Assembly: GCA_936908745.1 (NCBI GenBank)
Contig: CAKZFX010000020.1
Location: forward strand, 62,001 to 126,000
Length of the DNA: 64,000 nucleotides
Source of the DNA: an uncultured Chitinophagaceae bacterium
GTDB lineage: Bacteria; Bacteroidota; Bacteroidia; Chitinophagales; Chitinophagaceae
Direction: 5' to 3'
Of this stretch, positions 7,277 through 15,541 are shown in pieces. Numbering within the stretch: the first letter of the stretch is position 1; every line of letters begins with the position of its first letter. The position numbers and the translations under genes were made by a program. The notes below the pieces were generated by a model. It did not search any database and was not told the origin of the DNA. It saw only the letters and a list, made by a program, of their open reading frames with translations.

Positions 7277-7987
7277 GTTGGCTGCTTTTTTAAGGTCTTC
7301 GGGTGTGTCTATTTCAACGCCCATATAATCCACCACGATCATACGCAGCGGAATGCCATTTTCCAGGTAGCGAAGACATTCTATTTTTTCGGCGGCTTCC
7401 ATCGGCGTCATAGGCCAACGGGTAAAATCCATCAACGCTTGTTTGCGAAAAGCATACACGCCGATATGTTCGTAATAAGTGGTGGGATAATTTTTATCCC
7501 TTGGATAAGGAATGACCGAACGGCTGAAAAAAAGTGAGTTCATATTTTTGTCAACCGCCACTTTAACAAAATTGGGATCTTGTATATCTTTCTCATCTGT
7601 CAGCACCTGTATCATCGATGCTACCTGTACCGTTGGATCATCAAATTGCTGTAACAATTTTTCCAGCGGCTCCCTTTTTACAAAAGGCGTATCACCTTGT
7701 ACGTTGACGATGATGTCCACATCCATTTCATCCGCAGCTTCGGCAATCCGGTCGCTGCCGCTTTCGTGTTCGTTCTTGCTCATTACAGCCTGGCCACCGT
7801 TCAATGTTATTTCAGAAAAAATAATATCGCTGTCGGTTACCACTACTACTTCGTCAAACAAACCTGTTGCCACTGTTGCATCGTAGGTATGACGGATAAC
7901 TGTTTTGTCGCCGAGTAATTGCATCAGTTTAGCGGGGAAACGGGTGGCGGCATAACGAGCCGGTATCATCGCGATTTTTTTCTTCAT
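7268..7987 (-). CDS. kdsB: 3-deoxy-manno-octulosonate cytidylyltransferase (CMP-Kdo synthetase)
   Basis: A 239-residue cytidylyltransferase of normal KdsB length. The N-terminal nucleotide loop IPARYAATRFPAK is diagnostic. NEHESGSDRIAEA and VNVQGDTPF (the catalytic acidic motif) follow, with YEHIGVYAFRK and EKIECLRYLENG near the C-terminus. It activates Kdo, or 8-amino-Kdo, with CTP before transfer to lipid A. The nearby kdnB makes the 8-amino form plausible, since Shewanella KdsB prefers it; the sequence here does not decide this. Its 3' end overlaps the rhomboid gene. Confidence 0.9.
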   Translation of the reverse strand: MKKKIAMIPARYAATRFPAKLMQLLGDKTVIRHTYDATVATGLFDEVVVVTDSDIIFSEITLNGGQAVMSKNEHESGSDRIAEAADEMDVDIIVNVQGDTPFVKREPLEKLLQQFDDPTVQVASMIQVLTDEKDIQDPNFVKVAVDKNMNSLFFSRSVIPYPRDKNYPTTYYEHIGVYAFRKQALMDFTRWPMTPMEAAEKIECLRYLENGIPLRMIVVDYMGVEIDTPEDLKKAANLL

Positions 7988-8016
7988 GCGTCAAAATTAA
8001 ATGACTTCCGGTAATC

Positions 8017-8766
8017 TTACACTCCCGAACCGTATATAACCACAAGTTGGTTGTCCGTCTGGAACATTTCAAACGTAGTGATGCCACCGTCGGCAAAGGA
8101 AACAGTGATCTTTTTATACCATGGTGTATCGCCGAGCATTTCACTTTCCACTTTTACTTCGTATTCCACTTCGCCTTTTTTGTAGGTTTTATTTTGGGTG
8201 GGAAATTCATCCTGCGCCGCAAACACGTCGCTGAACTCAGGGATCAATCGCAGTAATAAAAAACCCTGGTTCAAATTGAAATTGGGGATGAAATAAGTAT
8301 TGGAATTATACTCATAGCCTAACATTTCATGATACTCTGCCCCGTTTTTATACAACTGTTTCCGCATTTCCCATCCGCCTTCTTCAATATTATTCATGCT
8401 ACCGGATTTCACCACCAGCTTAGCGCCAAAAGGAACAGAAAGCTGACCGAGGTAATCTTTCATTGTCTTTACCGTAGCTTTTGGCGGCACGGATGAAAAC
8501 AAATAAGAGTTGACGATATAACCTGTCTTGCCGCCATAGGTTACTTTGGCCCAGGCGCCGATAATGCCTTCGGTCGTTATGTTTACAATTTCTTCAGGAT
8601 AAGTAACCGAAACTTTGGTGGCATATGGAATCTTGCCGATCACCGTGGCTTTTGCATCCGGCTTATCCCGCATACTTAACCCTGATTTGGCAGCGACGTA
8701 TAAATTATTTTGAGCAGCAACAGCAATTGTTGTCAGCAACAAGAATGCAAAAAAGAATGATTTCAT
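8017..8766 (-). CDS. Secreted bacterial SH3-domain protein
   Basis: A 249-residue product with a signal peptide (MKSFFFAFLLLTTIAVAAQ). Residues 20-85 form an SH3-like domain: YVAAKSGLSMRDKPDAKA and GAWAKVTYGGKTGYIVNSYL are the typical opening and closing strands of SH3b domains that bind cell-wall or other ligands. The C-terminal 150 residues are a beta-rich region with no motif I recognise. It lies 29 bases upstream of kdsB on the same strand and may share transcription with it. A periplasmic or surface role is likely. Confidence 0.7.
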   Translation of the reverse strand: MKSFFFAFLLLTTIAVAAQNNLYVAAKSGLSMRDKPDAKATVIGKIPYATKVSVTYPEEIVNITTEGIIGAWAKVTYGGKTGYIVNSYLFSSVPPKATVKTMKDYLGQLSVPFGAKLVVKSGSMNNIEEGGWEMRKQLYKNGAEYHEMLGYEYNSNTYFIPNFNLNQGFLLLRLIPEFSDVFAAQDEFPTQNKTYKKGEVEYEVKVESEMLGDTPWYKKITVSFADGGITTFEMFQTDNQLVVIYGSGV

Positions 8767-8871
8767 AAAAGTGCTATTAAGCTAATGGTATAAAGAAACA
8801 AGGATGTGTTAAGCAAAGATTGTTCTTAATTTCTTTTTTAGTATAAAAAACAAGAGGAGCCGGCTGTTATT

Positions 8872-9696
8872 TTACTCCAGCCGTTGAAAAGGTCGTTTCA
8901 TCAATGTGGCAAAATCCTCGTCTTTTTCATTGGGATAATAACGATCGAGGCCATAGCGGATATCTTTTGGCTCCAGCTTCATAAATGTGCCCAGCATGCG
9001 GTCCCAGATAGAAAGCACAGCGCCATAATTACTGTCGGTAAACGGTTGTTTCCAGTGGTGATGCACTTTGTGCATATTGGGCGAAACAAAAATATAACTC
9101 AACCCTTTGTCCAGCCATTTGGGTAAACTGATATTGGCATGTGTAAAGGCGGTTGACAATACCAGCAGGGTTTGAAAGATCATCACGGCATACATGGGGG
9201 CGCCACTAACAGCGATACCCATGAAAAAGAAAATGCCACGCAACACACTTTCACCCGGGTGATGACGAAGACCGGTCGTTACGTCCACATTGTTATCCGC
9301 ATGATGAATAATATGAAAACGCCAGAAAAATTTCACTTTATGCTCGGTGATATGCACCAGCCAGCCACCAAAAAAATCAAGTACGAGAAAACTGATGATA
9401 ATGGTCCAGAGTGTGGAAGCATTCAGCCAATGCACAAGGCCAAACCCGTTTAGCTTGCACCAGTCACTCAGTTTTACGATCAGGATAGCGAGAAACGTGT
9501 GTATGATCAAATGAATAACGGTGAAGGAGAAATTAATCCCCGCGTGACGGAGTTTGTTTTTCTTGTAATTCAGGCTTAGCAACGGGATACTGCCTTCGAT
9601 AATCCAGAACAGCAAAAGACCTCCGACGAGGAAGGCCATCCGTTCGGCCGGTCGTTGTTCAAGCGTCTGGAAATATTCAATAATGGAGTCCCACAT
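8872..9696 (-). CDS. Sterol desaturase / fatty acid hydroxylase family membrane protein
   Basis: A 274-residue protein with four or five hydrophobic segments and the full set of histidine clusters of this di-iron family: H115-x3-H119 (HITEH), H128-x2-HH (FHIIHH), H145-H146, and MHKVHHHW near 208-215. These ligate two irons that activate oxygen to hydroxylate or desaturate lipids. In Bacteroidota, family members act on carotenoids, fatty acids or other lipids; the substrate cannot be read here. It stands alone, with an interspersed repeat just upstream. Confidence 0.8.
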   Translation of the reverse strand: MWDSIIEYFQTLEQRPAERMAFLVGGLLLFWIIEGSIPLLSLNYKKNKLRHAGINFSFTVIHLIIHTFLAILIVKLSDWCKLNGFGLVHWLNASTLWTIIISFLVLDFFGGWLVHITEHKVKFFWRFHIIHHADNNVDVTTGLRHHPGESVLRGIFFFMGIAVSGAPMYAVMIFQTLLVLSTAFTHANISLPKWLDKGLSYIFVSPNMHKVHHHWKQPFTDSNYGAVLSIWDRMLGTFMKLEPKDIRYGLDRYYPNEKDEDFATLMKRPFQRLE

Positions 9697-9756
9697 GGCA
9701 GTGAAAAGTTACGAAGGAAAGGCTAAAAAAAAGGCCAATTTTTAAAGAGGTTTTTT

Positions 9757-9790
9757 CCCACAGAGAGCACAAAGGAACACAAAGAAAACC
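9757..9790. repeat. Interspersed ACCACAGAG-family repeat, solo end
   Basis: CCCACAGAGAGCACAAAGG and the following AACACAAAGAAAACC match the ends of the element around the GxxExxY gene at 5533-6006. No gene is enclosed. Confidence 0.6.
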
Positions 9791-9924
9791 AGGAGAGAGT
9801 TTAAAATACAAAGTTACGAAATTGGCAGAAATGCGCTTTTCACCCTTAAAATCAAGCTGTGAGAAGTTCTCTGCAAAACTCTTTTTCTCTTGTCCCCCCG
9901 GGGTAAAAAACGGCAGGAAAACGA

Positions 9925-10338
9925 TTAGGGTGCAGTTTCCTCGCTTTTATACTGGTATTCGTTTCCGCAATCAAAACAATGATAGACCTGCTCAACAGGC
10001 GGCGCATACGACGAAACAAAAAGACCGATAAAAACACTAAACCAGTTGCCGGGCTTCCGGGGCGTCGTTACCAGTTCGATATTGCGGGAATCGCATTTGG
10101 GACAAGGGTTCAGGTTCTGCTTTTCGGCTTTGAATTGCCTTATAAGCGCAAGAGCTCTTTCAGCTTGTGACGCAGCCACCATTAATTTAATACCGCCAAC
10201 GGCATTAGTAAGGATAGGATCAATGGTAACTGTATTTTCATCTTTGAGCCAGGAATCAATTCCTTCTTCTTCCAATCGTCCTTTGACAATGTGTGCCTCT
10301 ACATAATTATCGTATGCGTTTACTACTAAAAAGTCCAT
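9925..10338 (-). CDS. DUF2007 protein with a C-terminal zinc ribbon
   Basis: The ATG at 10338 is preferred (137 residues, MDFLVVNAYDNYVEAH) over a longer frame that adds an unlikely hydrophobic leader. The first 75 residues match the DUF2007 'putative signal transducing protein' pattern: an alpha-beta unit with NAYDNYVEAHIVKGRLEEEG and a later AERALALI helix. Then follow CPKC and CFDC, a likely zinc-binding pair around a short hydrophobic stretch (WFSVFIGLFVSSYAPP). Function is unknown. It lies downstream of dnaN on the same strand, beyond dnaN's terminator. Confidence 0.7.
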   Translation of the reverse strand: MDFLVVNAYDNYVEAHIVKGRLEEEGIDSWLKDENTVTIDPILTNAVGGIKLMVAASQAERALALIRQFKAEKQNLNPCPKCDSRNIELVTTPRKPGNWFSVFIGLFVSSYAPPVEQVYHCFDCGNEYQYKSEETAP

Positions 10339-10362
10339 GCTTAAAGTTATAAAAAATATACA

Positions 10363-10404
10363 GGCCACGGAGTGCCGCAGAGAAACGGAGATACACAGAG
10401 GGCA
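10363..10404. repeat. Interspersed ACCACAGAG-family repeat, solo end
   Basis: GCCACGGAGTGCCGCAGAG then ATACACAGAGGGCATAAA, degenerate relatives of the same family, lying between the DUF2007 gene and the dnaN terminator. Confidence 0.45.
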
Positions 10405-10437
10405 TAAAAAAAGAAACCCACAATTATTGTGGGTTCT
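10404..10437 (-). terminator. Intrinsic terminator of dnaN
   Basis: Stem AACCCACAA (10415-10423) / TTGTGGGTT (10427-10435) with a three-base loop. On the minus strand it is followed by a run of seven Ts, about 40 bases after the dnaN stop. Confidence 0.8.
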
Positions 10438-10476
10438 TATATCTTAAAAAATCTGCTTGCCGGCAGGCCCGCGTTC

Positions 10477-11592
10477 CTACTGGTTCAGCATCAACGGCAT
10501 CACCAGCATCAGCAACTCTTCATTCTCGTCGGTTTCTGTTGGTTTGATCAAACCGGCTTTAGTAGGCGTTGACAGTTCAACATTTACATCATCGCTATCG
10601 GCTGCCGACAACATTTCGATCAGGAATTTAGCATTGAAAGCAATCATCAGGTCTTCGCCGTTGTATTGACATTTCATTCTTTCATTTCCTTCAAAGCTGA
10701 AATCAACATCCTGTGCCGCCAGTTGCAATTCGCTGCCACTGATACTCAACGCCACCTGGTTGGTGCTTTTATTACTAAAAATGCTTACACGACGCAAGGC
10801 GCTTTGGAAGTCCGCCTTGTTTACCGTCAAACGATAAGGATTATCAGCCGGGATCACCACCTTATAATCAGGAAAACGGGCGTCGATCAGGCGACAGCTC
10901 ATTTGTGTAGTGCCATGTTTTACAAAAAGGTGGTTGCTGTTATAACTGATCGTCAGTTCATCTTCCGTAGCAGGAATAGCCGACTTCAGCAGGTTCAGCG
11001 GTTTGCGGGGAACGATGAATGAATCGCTTTTAGGGCATTTTACATCCGTTCTTTTATAACGGACCAGGCGATGCGCATCGGTTGCCACGCATTGCAGGCC
11101 CTTTTTATCCAGTTCAAAAAATACACCCGTCATCGCAGGACGCAGGTCGTCGTTGCTGGTTGCAAACAATGTTTTATTAATAGCCGTTACCAGCGCCGAA
11201 GCGGTCATGGTAAAGGAAGTCGTATCGTCGGCCGCCGGTTCTTTCGGGAAATTGTCCGGGTTTTCGCCCATTACCTTATACTTACCGTTATCGCTGGTCA
11301 GTTCGATACCAAAATTCTTGTCAATATTGAAACTTAAGGGCTGATCAGGAATATTTTTCAGCGAATCCATCAGGATTTTGGCCGGGATACAAACTTTGCC
11401 ACTGTCTTTGGCTTCAATATCCAGTTGTACCCGCATCACGGTTTCCAGGTCGGTGGCTACCACGGTCAGTTTGTTTTTTTCCACTTCAAACAGGAAATCT
11501 TCCAGGATCGGAAGCACCGTATTGGCATTGATAACACCGGCAATATGTTGCAGTTGCTTCAGTAAAGTAGACGAGGATACAATAAACTTCAT
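10477..11592 (-). CDS. dnaN: DNA polymerase III subunit beta (sliding clamp)
   Basis: A 371-residue protein, the normal clamp length, built of three repeated clamp domains. The start MKFIVSSSTLLKQLQHIAGV, the strand KVCIPAKILMDSLKN, ATDAHRLVRYKR in domain 2 and the C-terminal ELLMLVMPLMLNQ are all characteristic. The dimeric ring tethers polymerase III and binds many repair proteins through its hydrophobic cleft. It is monocistronic here with its own terminator and is not next to dnaA. Confidence 0.97.
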   Translation of the reverse strand: MKFIVSSSTLLKQLQHIAGVINANTVLPILEDFLFEVEKNKLTVVATDLETVMRVQLDIEAKDSGKVCIPAKILMDSLKNIPDQPLSFNIDKNFGIELTSDNGKYKVMGENPDNFPKEPAADDTTSFTMTASALVTAINKTLFATSNDDLRPAMTGVFFELDKKGLQCVATDAHRLVRYKRTDVKCPKSDSFIVPRKPLNLLKSAIPATEDELTISYNSNHLFVKHGTTQMSCRLIDARFPDYKVVIPADNPYRLTVNKADFQSALRRVSIFSNKSTNQVALSISGSELQLAAQDVDFSFEGNERMKCQYNGEDLMIAFNAKFLIEMLSAADSDDVNVELSTPTKAGLIKPTETDENEELLMLVMPLMLNQ

Positions 11593-11750
11593 CTCAAATT
11601 GGTTTGGGGCGAAACTACTGATTTTTAAACAAGAAACAAGGTGCGGGCGGCGGGTGTGGGCAAGATTTCCCTACCCTTTTTTAGGGTGCATACCCGGCTT
11701 GTTTTAAAGACCTTCTTTAGTATCTTGCTAATCCTCAAAATCAATGACCG

Positions 11751-13073
11751 ATGTTAGATAAACTATTTGGCTGGGGCAAAAAGAAAGATGAATCACAGGC
11801 GGGGCCCGATATCCAGTTTGGCCGTTATTCTGATAATAACAAACCGCTGGCAAAAGTGAACCGCTGGACAGAAGCCGACACTTTATTCAAAGACAAGAAG
11901 CCGTTTGAAAGCATGGATGCTTTTTTCGACTACCTGCGTGATGATACGACGCAAAATGTGATGTTTGAACGCAATGGCAGCGAAGGCCGTTTTGAACTCT
12001 ACCAGGGGTCAAAAATTGTAAGGGGCACATTTAATGCACAAGGGCTGAATGCCGAAGTGACGCTGGCAAAAATGCCGCAACCTTCTGTGCCGGTCATGCG
12101 CCGGTTGCTGGAAATGAACTTTAGTCTTTATTACAGCCGGTTTGCATTGGACAATGACCGTCTTTGTATGCGTTTTGATACGAGCATCGAAGCCGCCAAC
12201 CCAAGTAAACTATACTATGGTTTAAAAGAATTGTCTACCAAAGCCGATAAACAGGACGACCTGCTGGTACAGGATTTTGCTGTATTGGAAACGGTGGACA
12301 GCGATCATATCACTTCTATTTCTACCGAAGAGAAAGAGGTGAAATATAGTTTCATGCAGCAGTGGATACAAAAGACCTTGGAGACGATTGATACAGTGGA
12401 TGCGGATAAATTCTCAGGCGGTATCGCTTATATGTTGCTGGCTTTGTGTTACCGGATCGACTACCTTGTTTCACCGGAAGGAAAACTGTTGAATGAGTTA
12501 GAAAAGATTGCCGGCATTTATTTTAAAAAGGACGAACGCCCGGTGACAGAAAAGAACAGGGATATGGCCGATGAGTTTCGTAAGCTGAAAGCAAAGCCCA
12601 AGGAAGAGATCTTCAGCTATCTCTTCCGTTCTAAATACACGTTCTCGATTGTGGCGCCGCAGCAATACAAAACGGTGGCCGATTCTATTCATAATACCAA
12701 CCTGAACATGGTTTGGTATCGTGATAACAATCACCCTTACATTGCTACGCAGGTGGCGGAATATGGTATTTCTTATTGCCAATACTCGTATAGTTTGCCA
12801 AAAGCGATCACCGAATTGTTCCAGTTGTATATGATGGTCAACTATGCCGATTTCTTTGCGGCGTTGGGTTATAAAACCAACTATTATGATGCACAGCGCA
12901 ATGAATTCAGGCAGGACGAAATTGTAGAAAAAATAAAACAGGTGCAGGTAAAATGGAAAGACAAATATCCGTTGATGGATTTTAAAACACCTAACCTGCG
13001 TTTTGATAATATGGTCAATTTTGACTACACGTTTACGACGGAGATGGAATTTTTGAATATGGAAGCTAAGTGA
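11751..13073 (+). CDS. Large cytoplasmic protein, possible YbjN-like N-terminal domain
   Basis: A 440-residue soluble protein without signal or membrane segment. It opens with MLDKLFGWGKKKDE. Residues 50-190 contain a two-strand pattern followed by VPVMRRLLEMNFSLYYSRFA and a strand with LCMRFDT, reminiscent of the YbjN / type III secretion chaperone-like fold. Residues 200-440 are helical and I recognise no family there. The next gene, an HtrA-like protease, also ends in a YbjN-like region, and the two are separated by 143 bases on the same strand, so they may work together. No enzymatic motif is visible. Confidence 0.5.
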   Translation: MLDKLFGWGKKKDESQAGPDIQFGRYSDNNKPLAKVNRWTEADTLFKDKKPFESMDAFFDYLRDDTTQNVMFERNGSEGRFELYQGSKIVRGTFNAQGLNAEVTLAKMPQPSVPVMRRLLEMNFSLYYSRFALDNDRLCMRFDTSIEAANPSKLYYGLKELSTKADKQDDLLVQDFAVLETVDSDHITSISTEEKEVKYSFMQQWIQKTLETIDTVDADKFSGGIAYMLLALCYRIDYLVSPEGKLLNELEKIAGIYFKKDERPVTEKNRDMADEFRKLKAKPKEEIFSYLFRSKYTFSIVAPQQYKTVADSIHNTNLNMVWYRDNNHPYIATQVAEYGISYCQYSYSLPKAITELFQLYMMVNYADFFAALGYKTNYYDAQRNEFRQDEIVEKIKQVQVKWKDKYPLMDFKTPNLRFDNMVNFDYTFTTEMEFLNMEAK

Positions 13074-13118
13074 GTCGGGAGTGCAGAGTCGAGAGTCAAT
13101 AGTCAGGAGTCGGGAGTG
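13072..13118. repeat. Short GAGTCGGGAGT-type repeat tract
   Basis: Starting at the stop codon of the preceding gene is a tract of imperfect 7-8 base units (GAGTCGGGAGT, GAGTCGAGAGTC, AGTCAGGAGTCGGGAGT). Such tracts are frequent in Bacteroidota intergenic DNA. It enters the stop codon, suggesting insertion at the gene end. Confidence 0.55.
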
Positions 13119-13216
13119 GTTTCCTGTAATTGAAATTTTCTTTACAGCATTGAAAAATCGGATTTAAGTCGATCCTGATCAACCAATAAACCAGTTAACT
13201 TTTCAACGTTTATCCA

Positions 13217-14317
13217 ATGGACAGTCAGCAAATAATTGAACAATACCAGAAAGCGATCATACAGATTGCGACCGGTTCGGGTACGGGCACGGGTTTTTAT
13301 ATCAAAGAATTTGATTTGATCGTCACCAACGATCACGTAGTGGCGGAAAATGCCGAAGTGACGATTGCGGGTAAAGCATTTGACAAAGCCATGTCACGTG
13401 TTTGGTACACCGACCGCAAACATGATTTGGCTTTTCTCGAAGCGCCGAAAGGTATTGAGTTACCCGAAATCCGCTTGGGCCGGTATGAAGAAATGAAAGA
13501 TGGCGACCAGGTGGTGGCCATCGGTCATCCCTATGGCCTGAACTATACAGCTACACAAGGTGTGATCTCAAAAGTTGATCGCATTCGTGAGGGATTGAAG
13601 TTTATACAGATTGATGCGGCGATCAACCCGGGCAACAGCGGTGGTCCGTTGGTAAACAACAAAGGCGAAGTGATCGGTGTGAACTCGTTTATCATCCGGG
13701 GTGGTGATAACCTTGGCTTTGCGCTACCGGTTACTTACCTGCGTGAAGCCTTGCAGATGTATTCACCCAATCGCGGGCAGGCTTCGACCCGTTGCTTTAG
13801 CTGTGATTATTTAGTTACCCAGTCAAACATTGACGCCAATAAATATTGTCCAAGCTGCGGCACAGAAGTAAAACTGCCGGAAGTGCCGGAGAAGCAAATA
13901 GAGCCGGTGGGTGCTGCCAAAACGATTGAAGAAATTTTAAAAGAGTTGGGAAAAGATGTACGCCTGGCAAGAGAAGGTGTCAATCATTGGAGTGTGAAAG
14001 AAGGTTCGGCTAAAATAAAAATTGCTTACAACGCTGAAAACTACTTTATCGCAGGTGATGCGTACTTATGCCAGATGCCTGCAGATGCCACACAGATCAA
14101 ACCTTTGTATAAATTTTTATTAGAAGAAAACTTCCGCACCAAAGGGCTGGTGTTAAGCTGCACCAAACAAAACATCGTATTAAGTTGTATCATGTATGAC
14201 CTCGATATGAATAAAGACAATGGCGTGGCCGCTTTCCGTAATCTTTTTCAAAAAGCAGACGAATATGATGACCTGCTGAAAAAAGAATACGGCTGCCTCG
14301 ACCGGTTGGAAGAATAA
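13217..14317 (+). CDS. Cytoplasmic HtrA-like serine protease with zinc ribbon and YbjN-like C-terminus
   Basis: A 366-residue protein with three parts. Residues 15-180 are a trypsin-fold S1C protease with an intact triad: H40 (TNDHV), D70 (KHDLAFL) and S141 (NPGNSGGPL). Residues 193-214 are a zinc ribbon (C193, C196, C211, C214). Residues 230-366 resemble YbjN / secretion-chaperone-like domains. Unlike periplasmic DegP/HtrA there is no signal peptide or anchor (MDSQQIIEQYQKAIIQI) and no PDZ domain, so it should act in the cytoplasm, with the ribbon or C-terminal domain perhaps replacing PDZ in substrate choice. It follows a gene with a similar C-terminal-like fold and is two bases from recX. 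Confidence 0.75.
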   Translation: MDSQQIIEQYQKAIIQIATGSGTGTGFYIKEFDLIVTNDHVVAENAEVTIAGKAFDKAMSRVWYTDRKHDLAFLEAPKGIELPEIRLGRYEEMKDGDQVVAIGHPYGLNYTATQGVISKVDRIREGLKFIQIDAAINPGNSGGPLVNNKGEVIGVNSFIIRGGDNLGFALPVTYLREALQMYSPNRGQASTRCFSCDYLVTQSNIDANKYCPSCGTEVKLPEVPEKQIEPVGAAKTIEEILKELGKDVRLAREGVNHWSVKEGSAKIKIAYNAENYFIAGDAYLCQMPADATQIKPLYKFLLEENFRTKGLVLSCTKQNIVLSCIMYDLDMNKDNGVAAFRNLFQKADEYDDLLKKEYGCLDRLEE

Positions 14318-14319
14318 AT

Positions 14320-14802
14320 GTGCAGAACGATTTTTCTGAAATGTATAAGAAACAACTGACCAAAGAACAGGCGTTACAAAAACTCAAACACTATTGCGGC
14401 TACCAGGAACGCTGTCACCAGGAAGTGCAACAAAAACTGTATGACCTCGGCGTCTGGAAAAAAGACCACGACGAAATCATTGCCGCACTTATCGAAGAAG
14501 ATTACCTGAACGAAGAACGTTTTGCCATCGCTTTTGCCGGTGGCAAATGGCGTATGAAGCAATGGGGACGGGTAAAGATCAGGTACGAACTCAAACAAAA
14601 ACAGGTAAGCGACTATTCTATCAAAAAGGCGATGAAAGAAGTGCCGGAAGAAGAATACCTGCAAACATTAAAAGAACTGGCAGAAGAAAAATATGCAGCG
14701 CTTAAATCCGAGCAATACCTGGTGCGCAAAAAGAAAACAATGGACTATTTGATGCAAAGAGGTTTTGAAATGGATTTGATACGGAGGGTAATAGAGAGTT
14801 AA
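14320..14802 (+). CDS. recX: Regulatory protein RecX
   Basis: A 160-residue all-helical protein with the three-repeat RecX pattern: LTKEQALQKLKHYCGYQERC, DYLNEERFAIAFAGGKWRMKQWG (the most conserved RecX segment) and a C-terminal KTMDYLMQRGFEMDLIRRVI. RecX binds RecA filaments and limits their activity. The GTG at 14320 lies two bases after the protease stop; the ATG at 14341 is an equally plausible start. The TAA stop coincides with the first bases of an interspersed repeat, so the present C-terminus may have been set by that insertion. Confidence 0.85.
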   Translation: MQNDFSEMYKKQLTKEQALQKLKHYCGYQERCHQEVQQKLYDLGVWKKDHDEIIAALIEEDYLNEERFAIAFAGGKWRMKQWGRVKIRYELKQKQVSDYSIKKAMKEVPEEEYLQTLKELAEEKYAALKSEQYLVRKKKTMDYLMQRGFEMDLIRRVIES

Positions 14803-14910
14803 CCACAGAGAACGTGAGAAAAGGAGTTACGCAGAGCTTTGTGTTCTTTGCGAAATTGTCGAATGTTTTTATTCCTCTGCGAATCTCTGCCCCTCTTATT
14901 CTCTGCGGTT
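14801..14910. repeat. MITE-like ACCACAGAG-family element, gene-less
   Basis: The ends AACCACAGAGAA (14801-14812) and TTCTCTGCGGTT (14899-14910) are inverted copies matching at 11 of 12 positions. Between them are further units such as CTTTGTGTTCTTTGCG and CCTCTGCGAATCTCTGC. It is 110 bases, has no gene and overlaps the recX stop codon. Related to the element around the GxxExxY gene. Confidence 0.65.
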
Positions 14911-14916
14911 AAAAAA

Positions 14917-15306
14917 CTATTGCGGAATTTGCTCCATCAATACCTCGTTTCCTGCTTTATCAAAATACGTGCAGGTCATTTCCTCCATCCGCACTTCCCA
15001 TTTATAAATACCATGCTGTGCACATTGACTGCAAAAAGTGGGGTAATCACTTTGTCCCTGCTGGTGGGCTTTTAAGTCAGTTTTAAACTGTACTGCATTT
15101 GTTTGATCTGCGATGGTCAGCGTTTCATACTTCGCAGGGCTCGCAGCTGTGAATCCTTCTGTACTGTAATAATCAGTACGCCCATTATCTACGAAAGTTT
15201 CGTAGCTGGCTACGCCGAGTGCTTTGATTTCTTTGATGTAGGCAGGGAAGTCAGCACCTGATTTCACTTTGCTGTGGGCTGTTTTGATCTGGTCGATGGT
15301 AAACAT
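14917..15306 (-). CDS. DUF1398 (YbcV-like) protein
   Basis: A 129-residue soluble protein matching the DUF1398 / YbcV pattern: MFTIDQIKTAHSKVKSGADF at the start, GVASYETFVDNGRTDYY in the middle, and CAQHGIYKWEVRMEEMTCTY near the end. Length agrees with the family. Function is unknown; no catalytic motif or localisation signal is visible. It stands alone between two interspersed repeats, convergent with recX. Confidence 0.75.
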   Translation of the reverse strand: MFTIDQIKTAHSKVKSGADFPAYIKEIKALGVASYETFVDNGRTDYYSTEGFTAASPAKYETLTIADQTNAVQFKTDLKAHQQGQSDYPTFCSQCAQHGIYKWEVRMEEMTCTYFDKAGNEVLMEQIPQ

Positions 15307-15415
15307 GGTTATGTAAATATGTGTTAGTCTAAGCCTAATTGTTTTCGGAAACTTTGATGTAAACTGTATACTTCTTCTATTGAAAAGATAAGGAAGTTAC
15401 TGCTTTCTGATATAT

Positions 15416-15518
15416 GTCCCACAAAGACACAAAGAAGCACAAAGAAATCTTACGTCTTTCCGGCTTTTCGTTTATACCCTCTGCGAAATCTCTTTTTCTC
15501 ATGTTCGCTGCGGTAAAA
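15416..15518. repeat. Interspersed ACCACAGAG-family repeat
   Basis: CCCACAAAGACACAAAG units at the left and CTCTGCGAAATCTC and TTCGCTGCGGTAAAA at the right form a degenerate inverted pair just upstream of the nitrilase-family gene. A TAACTTTG box (15530-15537), a possible -7 element, lies just outside it. Confidence 0.55.
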
Positions 15519-15541
15519 TCTTTGCCCCGTAACTTTGCTCA

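Noticed and set aside
13072..13118. Possible attachment site or CRISPR-like repeat
   Set aside because: Units are very short, imperfect and contiguous; it fits a common low-complexity intergenic tract.
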